64,000 nucleotides of DNA. Origin: Caulobacter vibrioides (lineage in GTDB: Bacteria > Pseudomonadota > Alphaproteobacteria > Caulobacterales > Caulobacteraceae). Location of the stretch: positions 1 through 64,000 of the forward strand of contig LNIY01000080.1 in NCBI GenBank assembly GCA_001449105.1, in the 5' to 3' direction. Below the pieces are notes generated by a model. It had not been told where the DNA came from. It made no database searches and saw only the letters and a list, made by a program, of their open reading frames with translations. The position numbers and the translations under genes are program-made. Below are positions 1 through 9,645 of this stretch, one piece after another; the stretch's first letter is position 1; each line of letters begins with the position of its first letter.

Positions 1-3000
1 GCCCCGTCGCCCCGCCCCGAGCGTCGATCACGTAGTCGCCGGTCCGCTGCCCCGAACGTCCGCCCGAGGCGAGGATGGTCGCGCCGTCCTCGAGGATGAT
101 GGTCGCGCCCGCCCCGTCGACGGCCAGCACGATCTCAGGCCCCGAGAGCGGCGCGGCGGCGTTGTTGGCGACCGTGATACTGCTGGCGGTAACCTCCAGC
201 GCCGTCGTGCCGTCGGCCTTGTCGGTGCGGGTTCCGCCGATCAGCAGGCTCTCCATGCCAAGAGCGCTGAGCTGGCGGGCGTCCAGTTGCACCACCCCGG
301 CCGCCGGGGTCCCCAGGGACGAGACGATCTCTATGGCGCGGCCGCTGATGTCGGCCTGGCCGCCACGTCCGCCTTCGGCCGGCGCGGCAAGGAACCGGCC
401 GTTCAGGTCGATCGAGGCCAGGGGCGCCAGGACGAGGCGCCCCGCGTCGCGGACCAGGGCGGGCGCGGCTTCGCCGCGCTTGGCGGCCGCCGCCGCGAAC
501 ACCGTGTTGGCCGAGGTCAGCACGATGTTGGAACTGGCGCGGATGGTGGCCTGGTTCTGGACCTCGAAGACGCGAACCGTCGACTCCCCCGCGCCGCCCA
601 GGCCGCCGTAGCGGCCGGTGGTCACCACCGTGCCGTCGGGACGCGTGGTGACGCCGCCCGCCGCCGGATTGGCGGCGCCGGTGTTCTCCACCACCCTCAT
701 GCCGCCCGGAAGCATGGCGTACTGCGCCGGCAGCAGGGTGTACCAGCCCGCCGCCAGCCCGCTGCCGCCGTCCAGATAGACCCGACGTCCCACGCCCCCG
801 GCCTGATAGAGATCGCCGTAGTTGGCCGAATAGAGCGGGTCGTAGGCCGCCACCGGGGCGTTCGAGAGGCCCGGCACGATGGCGTAGACTTGGCGACCGT
901 CGGCGTACTGGTAGCCGTTCTTGCTGCTGAAGGCGTCGGTGTTGTAGCGGCTGAGAACGTCGCGCGAACCGCCCGGCCCGGGGATGAACTCATAGGCGTA
1001 GACGTCGCCGCCGCCGCTTAGGTCCACCGTCGCGCCCGCCGTGGTCGCGACCGTTCCGCCGGCGAGGGTCAGGACGCCGGTCGGCGGCGCGGTGAGCGGA
1101 CTGCCGTTGGTCGGCGTGAAGAAGTACTCGGTCTGGTCGGTGGTCACGCCGTAGGGGATCGAAAGCCCGCCGGCCGAAACGGAGGTGATCCCGCCGTCGC
1201 CCAGCGTCACCGAACGGGTGACCGGCGCGAAGACGGAGCCGTTCGTCGTCAGGGCCGTGTTCGAACCGAGGGTCAGCGCGCCCACCGGAGCCCTCAGGAC
1301 GCCGTTCTGGACGATGGTGTCGGCCTGCAGGGTCAGGCGGCTGCCCGCGGAATAGGGCGTGGCGGGGGTGGCCGCCGACGCGCGCTCGATCCTGAGCACG
1401 CCGTTGGTCGCCGCCGACGTCACCGAGAAGGTCGAGCCGGTCGTGGCGTAGACCTGGCCCGCCCTCAGCGTCAGGTCGCCGTTGACCGCCAGTTGTCCCA
1501 CCAGGCTGGGCGGCGCGTCGCCCTGGTCGAAGCGAAGCTGATAGGGCGACACGCCCGACAGGCGAAGGTCGCCTGCGACGTCGAAGGTGGCGCGCGCGAC
1601 CGATCGGTCGAACAGCACCGCGCCCGACACGTCCATGGTCTGGGCGCGAAGGGTCACCTCCCCGGCTCCGGACGTTCCGACCGCGGGGGTGAGCAGGCTC
1701 TGGAAGGCGCCGTCGAGGCGGACGTACGACGCGGCGATGTCCAGCCGGCCGCTCGCGGACAGCACGGGAGACAGGCTCTGCCGGTAGGCCGCGTCCGGCA
1801 GCCTGGGGGAGCCGTCGTAGACTCTCGACGCCAGCACGAAGGCCCCGTCGAGCACCAGGCCGACATCGCCCTGGGTGCTGAGCGTTCCGCGCGCCACCAG
1901 GGTGTCGAAGCCGGCCGCCTGGATCTGGTCGGCCGAGACCCGGTTACGGATCGGAGCGCCAGCATCGGTCTGGACCAGGGTCGCGTCGACCAGCGTCAGC
2001 ATGCCCCCCGCCGCCGTCGGCGCGCCGCCTCGGGCGTTGATCCGCGCACCCGCCAGGACGGCGCCGCCGCCCAGGGTCAGGGATCCGCCGTCGCTCCACT
2101 GGGCCGCCTGCACGTATCGGCCGCCCGCCTGGAGCTGATCGAAGGTGTCCGAAGCGCCGGAAAGGTCCAGGGACGCGCCTGGCGTCGCGATGAGATCGGC
2201 GGCCTGGGACGTCGTCTTCAGGATGACGTCGGCGAGGCTGAGCGCCTCGGCGCTGCTCAGGAAGGTCGCGTACTGTCCCGTCGAGAACGGCGAAAGGACG
2301 ACCAGGTCGCCGTCGAGCTGCCGCGTGGAGGCTGTGCTCAGCGTCCCGCCGCCGTAGATGCGCCCGCTCACCGCCCCACGGCCCTGGGTCGTCGCCGTGA
2401 CGTACGGGTTGCGGACGCTGATCCCGGAAAGATCGGTCACGCTGCCGGCGTCGAGACGCACGCCCACGTCTGCGCCCAGGTCGGCGGTCAGGTAGATCGG
2501 AGACTGGGCGGCGACCTGGCCGTTGGTCCGTGACGGATCGATCCTCGACGGCGCGTTCTGGTCGATCGAGCCGTCGGGCCTGATCGTGAATATCTCGGCG
2601 AGGCTGGCCGCGGTCACCACGGGGCTGCGTCCGCCGTCGCGCGTCGGGCCGTAAAGCGACGGCAGCGCCTTGACCTGGTTGATCGCGCCCCCGGCCAGGC
2701 GGATGGTCCCCTGGTTCAGGATCTGGGCGGCGCCGATGGACGAGCCCGGCGCTCCGGTGACCAGCCCGCCCTTCTCGACCTTCAGTTCGACCAGCCCGCC
2801 GAAGGTCAGGCTGACGGGCAGCTGGTCCCAGGCTTCCGCCGGCTTGCCCGCCGTCAGGACCGAAGTCAGCTTGCCGCCCGTGCCCAGGGCCCTGAGCGCA
2901 CTGCTTTTCTCACCGTCGAGGCGCGGCAGATAGCGGCTCTGCGACAGGTCCAGAACCTGCCCATCGCCGATCGTCACCACCTGGGTCGCCAGGACCGCAT

Positions 3001-6000
3001 TGTAACCGCCCAACCCGTTGGCGAAGGCGTTGGGAGAGAGGTTCGTCCCATAGGACTTGATGGCGTAGGCCGAGAAACCGGCCGCCGAGAAGAAGTCGAG
3101 CGGCAGGGTCGTACCGGTGGCGGCCTCGCCTTCGCCCAGGCTGATGGCCGGGGTCGTCAGGGCGAAGGTCCCGCCTCCCGCGAAGCCATGGGCCTTGATG
3201 ACGCCGTCGCCGAGCGCGACCCGCGCCGTGATCTTGTCCGGATTGGCCTGAACGCCCGCGGCCGCTCCGTCGACCCGGAAGGCCGAGGCATAGGTCGAGG
3301 TCGGGCCGACCTGGAAATAGGTGGTGTCGCTGGTCAGGGTGACGTCGCCCCCCTTCGCGTCGAGCACCAGGCTTCCGTCCGTCGCGACGTAGCCGCCGGA
3401 AGAGACGTCGATGGCGGAACGCGCCCCGTTCACCAGGATGCTGCCGCTTATGTCGGCGTGGTTCGTGACGCCGCCGACGGTGGTGGTCAGCAGCTCGCGC
3501 GGCGCGGCGATGATCTCAACCGCGCCGCCGTCGACGAAGGCCGAGCCGAACACCGTATCGGCGCCCGCGCCGAGGTCGTTGGTCCACAGGCCCGCCGTCG
3601 ACAGCCTGCCGTTGACGACGACGTCGTAGCTGCCCGCACCGGCGGCCTCGCTCTTGAACACCGAGCCCTTGCCAGCGTTCACAGTCTCGAGACGGATGAG
3701 CCCCGAGGCGGCGGTGATGTCGCCGTCCAGCGTCTGGGTGCGCCCCGTGGTCGCCGTGAACACCCCCCCCGGGCTCAGGGTCAGCTCCGCCCCGCGCTCC
3801 AGCGCAAGACCGCCCGAAGTGGACAGCGACAACTGGCCAAGGCCCATGGCCGACAGGGTGTCGGCGCCCAGGACCAGCACGCCGCGCTCGCCGGCCGCCA
3901 GCATGGAGCCCGCCGATCGCGTGGGAACCGTCAGGTTGCCCTGGGCGTCGATCTGAACGGTCTGTCCATAGTCCAGACCGTCGCCCCGCGTCGGGGTCGC
4001 GCCGTCGCTGATGACGATGTCGCCGCCGCCGCTGACGCCGTTGGCCGTCAGGCCAAGTTCCTGGATCGACAGGTAGCCGCCCACGGGCATCTGGGACGAA
4101 ACCGCCTGAACCGCCCGGCGGTCTCCGTAGAGCACGGTCTTGCCGGTACCGCGCTGGGCGTTCAGCCGCTGCAGTTCGCCGGGGAAGGCGTCGGCGTAGA
4201 CCGTGCCCTCCAGCAGGGGCTGGGACGACTTGATGGTCAGGGACCCGGCGTCGGCGCCCTCGCGATAGGCGCCCGCGAAGCCGTCGCCGTCGAGAATGAG
4301 GTTGGTGTAGGTCCTGACGAGGCCAAAGCGCGCCTGGACGTCGATATAGCCTTCGTAGATGCCGACATAGGTCTGGTCGGGGTCGGCATAGCCGATGTCG
4401 ACGATCGCCCCGCTGGCGTCGATCAACCGGGTGGAGCGGACACGGCCCGCCTCGAAGGTGCGCCAGCCGCCGGAGATGTCGATGCTTGCGCCGCGCTTGA
4501 CGATGACGTCCGGCGCCTGGGCCACGCCCGTCGCCGACGTGCTTCCCGCGGCGACGCCGAGGGTGACGTTCCCGCCCTTGGTCATCAGCTCGGAGGCGGT
4601 GACACCGACCTGCAGGGCGTAGCTCTCGGCCGAGATCAGCGGCGAGCCTACCCAGGCCACGCCGTCCTCGCGCACGCCGGAAAGGCGCGGGTCGAGATAG
4701 ACGGTGGCGCCGTTGAGGAAGCCCTTGCGCAGCAGGGGCGAGTCCGCCAGCTCGTTGCCCTTGACCGGATCGATGACGATCATGTTCCGCGAGGCGGCGA
4801 CACTCACGTTCTTCAGCCCGGCCGCGTCGATGACCGCGCCGCTGTCGATGAAGATCCGCGAGGCTCCGGGCGGCGTGGAGGCGTTGAACTCGGTCGCGAC
4901 GCCAGGCTTGGCGCCGATGCCGATCGTGGCGCCGGGCGCGTAGATCAGGCTGCCGGACCCCACCTCGATCCGCGTCTCGGCGTCGCCGAGACTGATCTTG
5001 GACGGCTTGAAGCTGGCCAGGGAGGTGGCGTCCTGCGGGATCACGCCCGTGTCGTCGGGGGTGATGGCGATCACGCTGGCGGGCGCGACGCGAACGTCGG
5101 CCCCGTCCAGCAGGACGTGGCCGTTGCGCGACACGCTGGTGGTCGCGGTGATCACGCCCTCGTTGATCGCCGCGCCGGCGGCCTTGGAGGCGTTCAGCGA
5201 GACATAGCCCTCGGCCGAGCGGATCAGGCCGCTGTTGCGGACATAGTCCTGCACGGTGGGCGCGCCGCCGAGACGGCCGGCGCCGTTCGTGGTCTTGACG
5301 ACAAGGCCGCGGACGTTGGGGTCGACACTGGTCGCGGCCCCTTCCGAGGCCGTCAGCAGCACCGACCGCCCCGAGGCCAGGCTGACCTGACCGCGGGTCG
5401 CCGACAGGCTGCCGGCGTTGACCACCTTCGGACCCGCCAGCAGGATGAGGCCGCCGTCACCGGCGGTGATCTGCGCTCCGGCCTCGACCGTGACGGCGCC
5501 CTCGGCGACCAAGGAGAACCGCCCGTCGGCGCCGGTCAGGGCCGAGAAGGTCTGCAGGCCGGTGGTGTTGCTGTCCTGGGCTCCGACGCCCAGAAGGCCG
5601 CCGGCCAGGAACTCCGCGTTGCGATCGGCGATGGAGGTGTCTCGGACGACGCCCTCGATCAGGCGACCGGGGCGACCGACCTCCAGGCTGCTGGCGATCA
5701 GCGAGCGCGTGTTGATCTGGGCGGTCCCGCCGAACAGCACGCCGTTCTGGTTGATGACCAGAACCGTGCCCTGGGCCTTGATCGCCCCCAGAATCTGGCT
5801 GGGCGCCGCGGCCTGGGAAGGGTCGCGCAGCCCGGTCACGGGATCCAGCCCCCCCGTCACCCGGTTCAGCACCACCCAGTCGGGCTGGGCGACGCCGTTC
5901 AGGCTCTGGTCGAAATTGAGGGTGGTCTTGGTCCCCACGTTGAAGGTTTCCCAGGACAGGATCGCCCGGGAGTCGGTCTGCTTGATGTCGACCTGAATCT

Positions 6001-6463
6001 GCCCCGACGCCGAAGTCGTCTGGGTGGGCGCCTTGGCGCCGTACCAGAGCGACAGGCCCGATCCGGTCGTCCCGGAATCGGCAGGATTGAGCCCTCCCAC
6101 CCCGAGGCCGTCCGGCACGGCGGCGCCGAGCGCGGCGGCGGCTTGGCGGGCGGCCGCCTGGGCCTGAACCGAGACATTGACCGCCTTCTGGGCGTTGGTC
6201 GCGTTCAGCAGGCCCCGCGCGGCGGCGGCCGAAGCGCCGGCGTTCGGCGTGACGCCGGGCACCACCGGAACCGCCACGGACGGAACACCGGCGCCGCTGG
6301 CCGGAACCCTCGCCCCGACCCTGAGGGCCGTCAGCCCATCGGCCGACGCCTGGCCCGCCGCTCCCGCCGAAAGCATGACCATCGCGCTCGCCCCGCAGAA
6401 CAGCGCGCGGCGGGCCCGTCCGATCGGGGACAGCGAGGGCTTGGATGTGGCGGCCATGGTCAT
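1..6463 (-). CDS. Giant filamentous-haemagglutinin-type TPS exoprotein (TpsA), 3' end outside window
   Basis: This is the secreted partner of a two-partner secretion system, probably a large surface adhesin or matrix protein. The reading frame stays open from the ATG at 6463 to the window edge, at least 2154 codons. Residues 1 to about 40 form a long Tat/Sec-like signal (RARRALF then a hydrophobic stretch ending at Ala). A roughly 80-residue Ala-rich linker follows, then the haemagglutinin-activity (TPS) domain at about residues 120-260. That domain has ILSWETFNVG, VVLNRVTGG, ILGAIKAQG and NQNGVLFG (residues 238-245), the last being the counterpart of the NPNGI motif of FHA. The rest is repetitive beta-helix-type sequence rich in G, A, S, T, V and D, as in large FHA proteins. 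It is the last visible gene of the operon that starts with the TpsB pore. An in-frame second ATG lies at 6457. The C-terminus is unknown. Confidence 0.9.
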   Translation of the reverse strand, partial: MTMAATSKPSLSPIGRARRALFCGASAMVMLSAGAAGQASADGLTALRVGARVPASGAGVPSVAVPVVPGVTPNAGASAAAARGLLNATNAQKAVNVSVQAQAAARQAAAALGAAVPDGLGVGGLNPADSGTTGSGLSLWYGAKAPTQTTSASGQIQVDIKQTDSRAILSWETFNVGTKTTLNFDQSLNGVAQPDWVVLNRVTGGLDPVTGLRDPSQAAAPSQILGAIKAQGTVLVINQNGVLFGGTAQINTRSLIASSLEVGRPGRLIEGVVRDTSIADRNAEFLAGGLLGVGAQDSNTTGLQTFSALTGADGRFSLVAEGAVTVEAGAQITAGDGGLILLAGPKVVNAGSLSATRGQVSLASGRSVLLTASEGAATSVDPNVRGLVVKTTNGAGRLGGAPTVQDYVRNSGLIRSAEGYVSLNASKAAGAAINEGVITATTSVSRNGHVLLDGADVRVAPASVIAITPDDTGVIPQDATSLASFKPSKISLGDAETRIEVGSGSLIYAPGATIGIGAKPGVATEFNASTPPGASRIFIDSGAVIDAAGLKNVSVAASRNMIVIDPVKGNELADSPLLRKGFLNGATVYLDPRLSGVREDGVAWVGSPLISAESYALQVGVTASELMTKGGNVTLGVAAGSTSATGVAQAPDVIVKRGASIDISGGWRTFEAGRVRSTRLIDASGAIVDIGYADPDQTYVGIYEGYIDVQARFGLVRTYTNLILDGDGFAGAYREGADAGSLTIKSSQPLLEGTVYADAFPGELQRLNAQRGTGKTVLYGDRRAVQAVSSQMPVGGYLSIQELGLTANGVSGGGDIVISDGATPTRGDGLDYGQTVQIDAQGNLTVPTRSAGSMLAAGERGVLVLGADTLSAMGLGQLSLSTSGGLALERGAELTLSPGGVFTATTGRTQTLDGDITAASGLIRLETVNAGKGSVFKSEAAGAGSYDVVVNGRLSTAGLWTNDLGAGADTVFGSAFVDGGAVEIIAAPRELLTTTVGGVTNHADISGSILVNGARSAIDVSSGGYVATDGSLVLDAKGGDVTLTSDTTYFQVGPTSTYASAFRVDGAAAGVQANPDKITARVALGDGVIKAHGFAGGGTFALTTPAISLGEGEAATGTTLPLDFFSAAGFSAYAIKSYGTNLSPNAFANGLGGYNAVLATQVVTIGDGQVLDLSQSRYLPRLDGEKSSALRALGTGGKLTSVLTAGKPAEAWDQLPVSLTFGGLVELKVEKGGLVTGAPGSSIGAAQILNQGTIRLAGGAINQVKALPSLYGPTRDGGRSPVVTAASLAEIFTIRPDGSIDQNAPSRIDPSRTNGQVAAQSPIYLTADLGADVGVRLDAGSVTDLSGISVRNPYVTATTQGRGAVSGRIYGGGTLSTASTRQLDGDLVVLSPFSTGQYATFLSSAEALSLADVILKTTSQAADLIATPGASLDLSGASDTFDQLQAGGRYVQAAQWSDGGSLTLGGGAVLAGARINARGGAPTAAGGMLTLVDATLVQTDAGAPIRNRVSADQIQAAGFDTLVARGTLSTQGDVGLVLDGAFVLASRVYDGSPRLPDAAYRQSLSPVLSASGRLDIAASYVRLDGAFQSLLTPAVGTSGAGEVTLRAQTMDVSGAVLFDRSVARATFDVAGDLRLSGVSPYQLRFDQGDAPPSLVGQLAVNGDLTLRAGQVYATTGSTFSVTSAATNGVLRIERASAATPATPYSAGSRLTLQADTIVQNGVLRAPVGALTLGSNTALTTNGSVFAPVTRSVTLGDGGITSVSAGGLSIPYGVTTDQTEYFFTPTNGSPLTAPPTGVLTLAGGTVATTAGATVDLSGGGDVYAYEFIPGPGGSRDVLSRYNTDAFSSKNGYQYADGRQVYAIVPGLSNAPVAAYDPLYSANYGDLYQAGGVGRRVYLDGGSGLAAGWYTLLPAQYAMLPGGMRVVENTGAANPAAGGVTTRPDGTVVTTGRYGGLGGAGESTVRVFEVQNQATIRASSNIVLTSANTVFAAAAAKRGEAAPALVRDAGRLVLAPLASIDLNGRFLAAPAEGGRGGQADISGRAIEIVSSLGTPAAGVVQLDARQLSALGMESLLIGGTRTDKADGTTALEVTASSITVANNAAAPLSGPEIVLAVDGAGATIILEDGATILASGGRSGQRTGDYVIDARGGATG

Positions 6464-6502
6464 GCTCGTATCTCGGGTGACGAAAGTGCGCCGGCTGGCG
6501 CG

Positions 6503-7138
6503 TTACTGGGCCTTGGGCGGTGTCGGCGGGACGTTCAGCCTCGCGCCGTAGAGGCGGTCCGCGTAGGCCTGCTCGATGTTCTCGATCTCGACGCGCTTGC
6601 GGCCGATGAAGGGCTCGCGGCGACCCACGACGTCGGCCAGGCCGACCCGCTCATAGGCGTCGAGGACTTCGCGGGCGACGGCCAGCGCCTCGGCGTTCTT
6701 GGCGCGCGCGACCTCGGCGGCGGCCTTGGCCTCGGCCAGGCCTTCCGCCAGCTTTCGTCGTTCGGCCTGCTCCTGCTGAACCTGCAGGGACAAGCGCGAA
6801 ACCTCGGCCTGGGCCGCGGCCAACGCGGCCTCGTTCTCGGTCTTGGCTTGCAACGCCTGGTCGGCCTGGGCCTTGTAGCGGGCCAGTTCGGGCCCGGCGG
6901 CTTCGCGGCGCGCGGTGCGGGCCTGGGCCTCGGCCCCCGCCACGCGGCGGCGCAGGGCGTCGCGCTCCGCCTCGGCTGCCGTCTTCTGGGCGACAAGGGT
7001 GGCCTGGTCGTTCTGCAGCGCCTGCAATCGGCCGTTGACGGCGACGAGCTGGCTGCGCAGGCGATCTTCCAGGCTCTGGGCCTGGGCGACGCCGGCCGAG
7101 GCCAGGGCGAGGGTGATGGCTATGACCGCGCGGCGCAT
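6503..7138 (-). CDS. Exported coiled-coil protein of the TPS operon
   Basis: The 211-residue protein has a cleavable signal peptide (MRRAVIAITLALASAGVAQAQ). A long Ala/Glu/Arg/Gln heptad-rich region follows at about residues 22-160, predicted to be a coiled coil. A short conserved-looking tail mentions YERVGLADVVGRREPFIGRKR and ends in a Pro-rich stretch. The frame stays open far upstream, but the ATG at 7138 gives the signal peptide and lies 2 bases after the porin stop. The product should be periplasmic, between the porin gene and the giant exoprotein gene. I do not recognise a named family. It could be a periplasmic chaperone or tether for the exoprotein, which is inference from position. 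Confidence 0.75.
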   Translation of the reverse strand: MRRAVIAITLALASAGVAQAQSLEDRLRSQLVAVNGRLQALQNDQATLVAQKTAAEAERDALRRRVAGAEAQARTARREAAGPELARYKAQADQALQAKTENEAALAAAQAEVSRLSLQVQQEQAERRKLAEGLAEAKAAAEVARAKNAEALAVAREVLDAYERVGLADVVGRREPFIGRKRVEIENIEQAYADRLYGARLNVPPTPPKAQ

Positions 7139-7140
7139 GG

Positions 7141-8919
7141 TCAGAACCTCACGTTGAAGTCGATCTGACCGACGTCGATCGACAGCGGCGGCCCAGCCAC
7201 TTCGTTGGCGCTGAACCAGCGGAACTCCAGGTTGGCGCCGTTGAACAGCCCCATGCTGGCGTTGACGAAATAGCCCTTGGCGTTGGTTCCCCCGAGGTGG
7301 AAATCGGAGTCCGTGTAGCCGTCGAGCATCGCGTCGGCCTCCACCCGCCTGTAGCCGCCGGTGACGCTCCATTGGCCCCACCGATAGGGATTGAGGTGGC
7401 CGTAGACCACCTTGCCCATGTAGGCGTTCGGCCCGGTGGCCAGTCGCGAGCCCGCCTGGCCCGCCGCCGGCGCGGGACAGGGATTGGCGTCGATGTTGTT
7501 GTTCACCGGCAGGCCGAGCTCGTTGTAACGGCAGGCGTCGCCGCGATCGAAGGCCAGGTTGCGGGCGTAGGCGCCGACCAGCAGCAGGTGGCGCTGGTCG
7601 GCCAGCTTCACGTCGACCGAGGTGGTCAGGTCCAGGACGTCGTAGTCGAAGCTCAGGCCCGCATACTGCGGCACCGGATAGTCGGTGACGCCGGGCGGCG
7701 GCAGGATGTTGCGGATGAGGAAGAGCGTGTTGCCCTTCTGCATGAAGGTCGGCCGAGTGAAGTCGGTCGAGCATTCGGTGAGCCCGGTATACAGGGCGCA
7801 CGGCTCGGACAGCAGGCCGCGGTCGTACTGGAACTGGTAGAAGCTCAAGCTGGTGCGCAGGTCGAAGCGCCGGGTCTTCCAGTCGACGGCGCCCTGCCCC
7901 CCGAACATCCACTTGGTCTTGGTGCTGGCCTTGTTGACGCTGGTGTCCGGGAAGTCCCCGTCGCGATAATCCAGCAGGAAGGCGCCGGCCGTGCCCGACA
8001 CGCTGATCCCGCGCCGGGGAAACAGGTCATAGCGGACGCTTCCCGCCAGGCCGTCCAGCGCCAGATCTTCGTCGTAGACGAGCTCCGAGAGCTTGTGGCC
8101 CTCGATCTCGGCGACGAACGGGTTGGGCATCCGGCCCAGCGAGCCGCTGATCCAGGACGTCGGCTTGACGTCGATGAAGGCCTGGTCGAGCCAGATGTCC
8201 TTCTTGGTCAGGCCGCCGCCCAGCAGTTGGGTCGTCGAGATCGGGCTGTTGTTGCGCCCGCTCGCCAACCGCACCGTGGCGGTGATGGTGTCCGATATCT
8301 CGGCGCGCAGCTTCAGGCGGGCGCGGACCGACATCTGGCTGCCGCGGTCCTGCAAGGTGTTGAGCAGCGGAACGCCGGCAGGGTTGGTGTTGGGGTTGAG
8401 GTCCGTCGGTCCTCTGGCGTTGAGCGCCGCGAAGTTGACCAGGATCGGGACGTTGCCCTCGTCGTACTGGTCGAACTGGTCGCGAAAGCGCACGTCGCCG
8501 CTCAGGGTGATGCGCTGGGTCCATTCGGGGATCGCATTGGGCTGCGCCCAGTTCTCCGCCTTGGCCTGCTGGATCACCTCCCGGCGGATCTCGTCGCGAA
8601 TCTGCGCCTTCACGGTCTCGGGCACATACGGGATGCGCGTCGTCCCGGGCGCGGGCGCCGGCAAGGCGGGGGCGGTCGCCTGGACGGAAGCGGCCTGGGC
8701 CGAGGCCGTCTGGCGCGCGGCTTCGGCCAGAAGTTCGTCGGCGGCGGCCTGGCTGATCACGCCCTGCTTGACCAGCAGTCGCGTCAGATTGACGGCCAGG
8801 TCGGCGGACGGCGTCGTTTCCGCGGCGGCCGGCCCGGCCACGGCAAGGGCCAGAAGACCCGCCACGGCCGCGCCCCCCAGGGCGCCTCGGCCGGGCTTTA
8901 GGGTCGAGGGTTCAGACAT
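7141..8919 (-). CDS. Putative outer-membrane porin (Porin_5-like) of the TPS operon
   Basis: The 592-residue protein starts at ATG 8919, preceded by an AGGGGA Shine-Dalgarno. A longer in-frame start at 8961 would add 14 residues ahead of the signal peptide. The signal (LALAVAGPAAAE) is followed by a short helical segment, VNLTRLLVKQGVISQAAADE, typical of the putative-porin family that carries an N-terminal periplasmic helix. An amphipathic beta-strand-rich barrel follows (SMSVRARLKLRAEISDTI, GSLGRMPNPF, LELVYDEDL-like strands). The last strand ends IDFNVRF with a C-terminal Phe, the BAM recognition signature. It lies between TonB and the coiled-coil gene. Whether it is a solute pore or a Ton-coupled partner of the exoprotein pathway cannot be told from sequence. 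Confidence 0.8.
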   Translation of the reverse strand: MSEPSTLKPGRGALGGAAVAGLLALAVAGPAAAETTPSADLAVNLTRLLVKQGVISQAAADELLAEAARQTASAQAASVQATAPALPAPAPGTTRIPYVPETVKAQIRDEIRREVIQQAKAENWAQPNAIPEWTQRITLSGDVRFRDQFDQYDEGNVPILVNFAALNARGPTDLNPNTNPAGVPLLNTLQDRGSQMSVRARLKLRAEISDTITATVRLASGRNNSPISTTQLLGGGLTKKDIWLDQAFIDVKPTSWISGSLGRMPNPFVAEIEGHKLSELVYDEDLALDGLAGSVRYDLFPRRGISVSGTAGAFLLDYRDGDFPDTSVNKASTKTKWMFGGQGAVDWKTRRFDLRTSLSFYQFQYDRGLLSEPCALYTGLTECSTDFTRPTFMQKGNTLFLIRNILPPPGVTDYPVPQYAGLSFDYDVLDLTTSVDVKLADQRHLLLVGAYARNLAFDRGDACRYNELGLPVNNNIDANPCPAPAAGQAGSRLATGPNAYMGKVVYGHLNPYRWGQWSVTGGYRRVEADAMLDGYTDSDFHLGGTNAKGYFVNASMGLFNGANLEFRWFSANEVAGPPLSIDVGQIDFNVRF

Positions 8920-8957
8920 CGAAAATCCCCTGTCGGTTCGTCTGTGCGGCGGGAGGG

Positions 8958-9635
8958 TCATGCCCTCCGTCCCCGCAGGGCCACGCGGGCCGGAAACTTC
9001 AGTTGCGGCGGCGGCGGATCCAGGCGCGGCAGGCCCTGCAGCGCGGCGACCAGGGCGCGGTCCGCGCGTTCGTCGCCGCTGGACTTGGAGATGACGACCG
9101 AGCCGATGGCCCCGTCCGCCCTCACCCAGATCCGCACCTGGGCGTTGAAGAACAGCTTGTTGATGCGATCGTCGGCCTGGACCGCGCTCTGCAGGGTCGA
9201 ACGCAAGTAGCGCTCGTAGCTGGCCTCGGCGAAGCCGCCGCCCCCCAGGCTGTCGGAACCGTTCGGATCACCGCCGACCGAGACGCCCCCGCCCTTCCCG
9301 GCGGCGACGCCGAAGGCGTCGGAGCCGGCCTGGGCCGGACCGTTGATCGTCAGTTGCTTGGGCGCCTCGCTTTTCTGCGGCGCCTCGGGCTTGGGCTCGG
9401 GGCTGGGCGACGGGGTCGTTTCCTGCTCCGGCTCGGGCGGCTGCTCCTTGGGCGGAGGAGGCGGCGGAGGCGGCGGCGCCAGGGCGATCATCGGCGGCGG
9501 CGCCGCCGGACGGTTCACGCCGTCGGTGTCGGTCGCCAGGCGCCAGACACCAAGGCCCAGCGCGACCAGGATCACGATGGGAATGGCGATCCGGCCGATC
9601 GAGCCGATTTTCCGCAGGAGGGACTGGCCGCTCAT
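8958..9635 (-). CDS. tonB: TonB-family energy transducer of the TPS operon
   Basis: This 225-residue protein has one N-terminal membrane anchor (about residues 15-32, IAIPIVILVALGLGVWRL). A Pro-rich periplasmic spacer follows (about 40-90, runs of PPPPPPPP and PEPEP). The C-terminal TonB domain spans about 135-225, with YERYLRSTLQSAV, VRIWVRADGAIGSVVI and a final GLPRLDPPPPQLKFPARVAL. It follows exbB and exbD genes directly, with a 10-base gap to exbD, so this is a complete proton-motive Ton motor embedded in a TPS operon. The likely outer-membrane client is the adjacent porin or the TpsB pore. Both are unusual Ton partners, so the target is open. Confidence 0.9.
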   Translation of the reverse strand: MSGQSLLRKIGSIGRIAIPIVILVALGLGVWRLATDTDGVNRPAAPPPMIALAPPPPPPPPPKEQPPEPEQETTPSPSPEPKPEAPQKSEAPKQLTINGPAQAGSDAFGVAAGKGGGVSVGGDPNGSDSLGGGGFAEASYERYLRSTLQSAVQADDRINKLFFNAQVRIWVRADGAIGSVVISKSSGDERADRALVAALQGLPRLDPPPPQLKFPARVALRGRRA

Positions 9636-9645
9636 CTGGCTGGGC

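Noticed and set aside
3188..7168. 1326-codon open frame on the plus strand
   Set aside because: It lies antisense to the TPS exoprotein and coiled-coil genes. Its composition (Arg, Gly, Ala, Asp, Gln runs with no recognisable motifs) is the mirror of high-G+C codon usage on the other strand.
9440..9500. G/C-rich repeat in the TonB gene (poly-Pro codons)
   Set aside because: It simply encodes the Pro-rich periplasmic spacer normal for TonB, not a functional DNA repeat.
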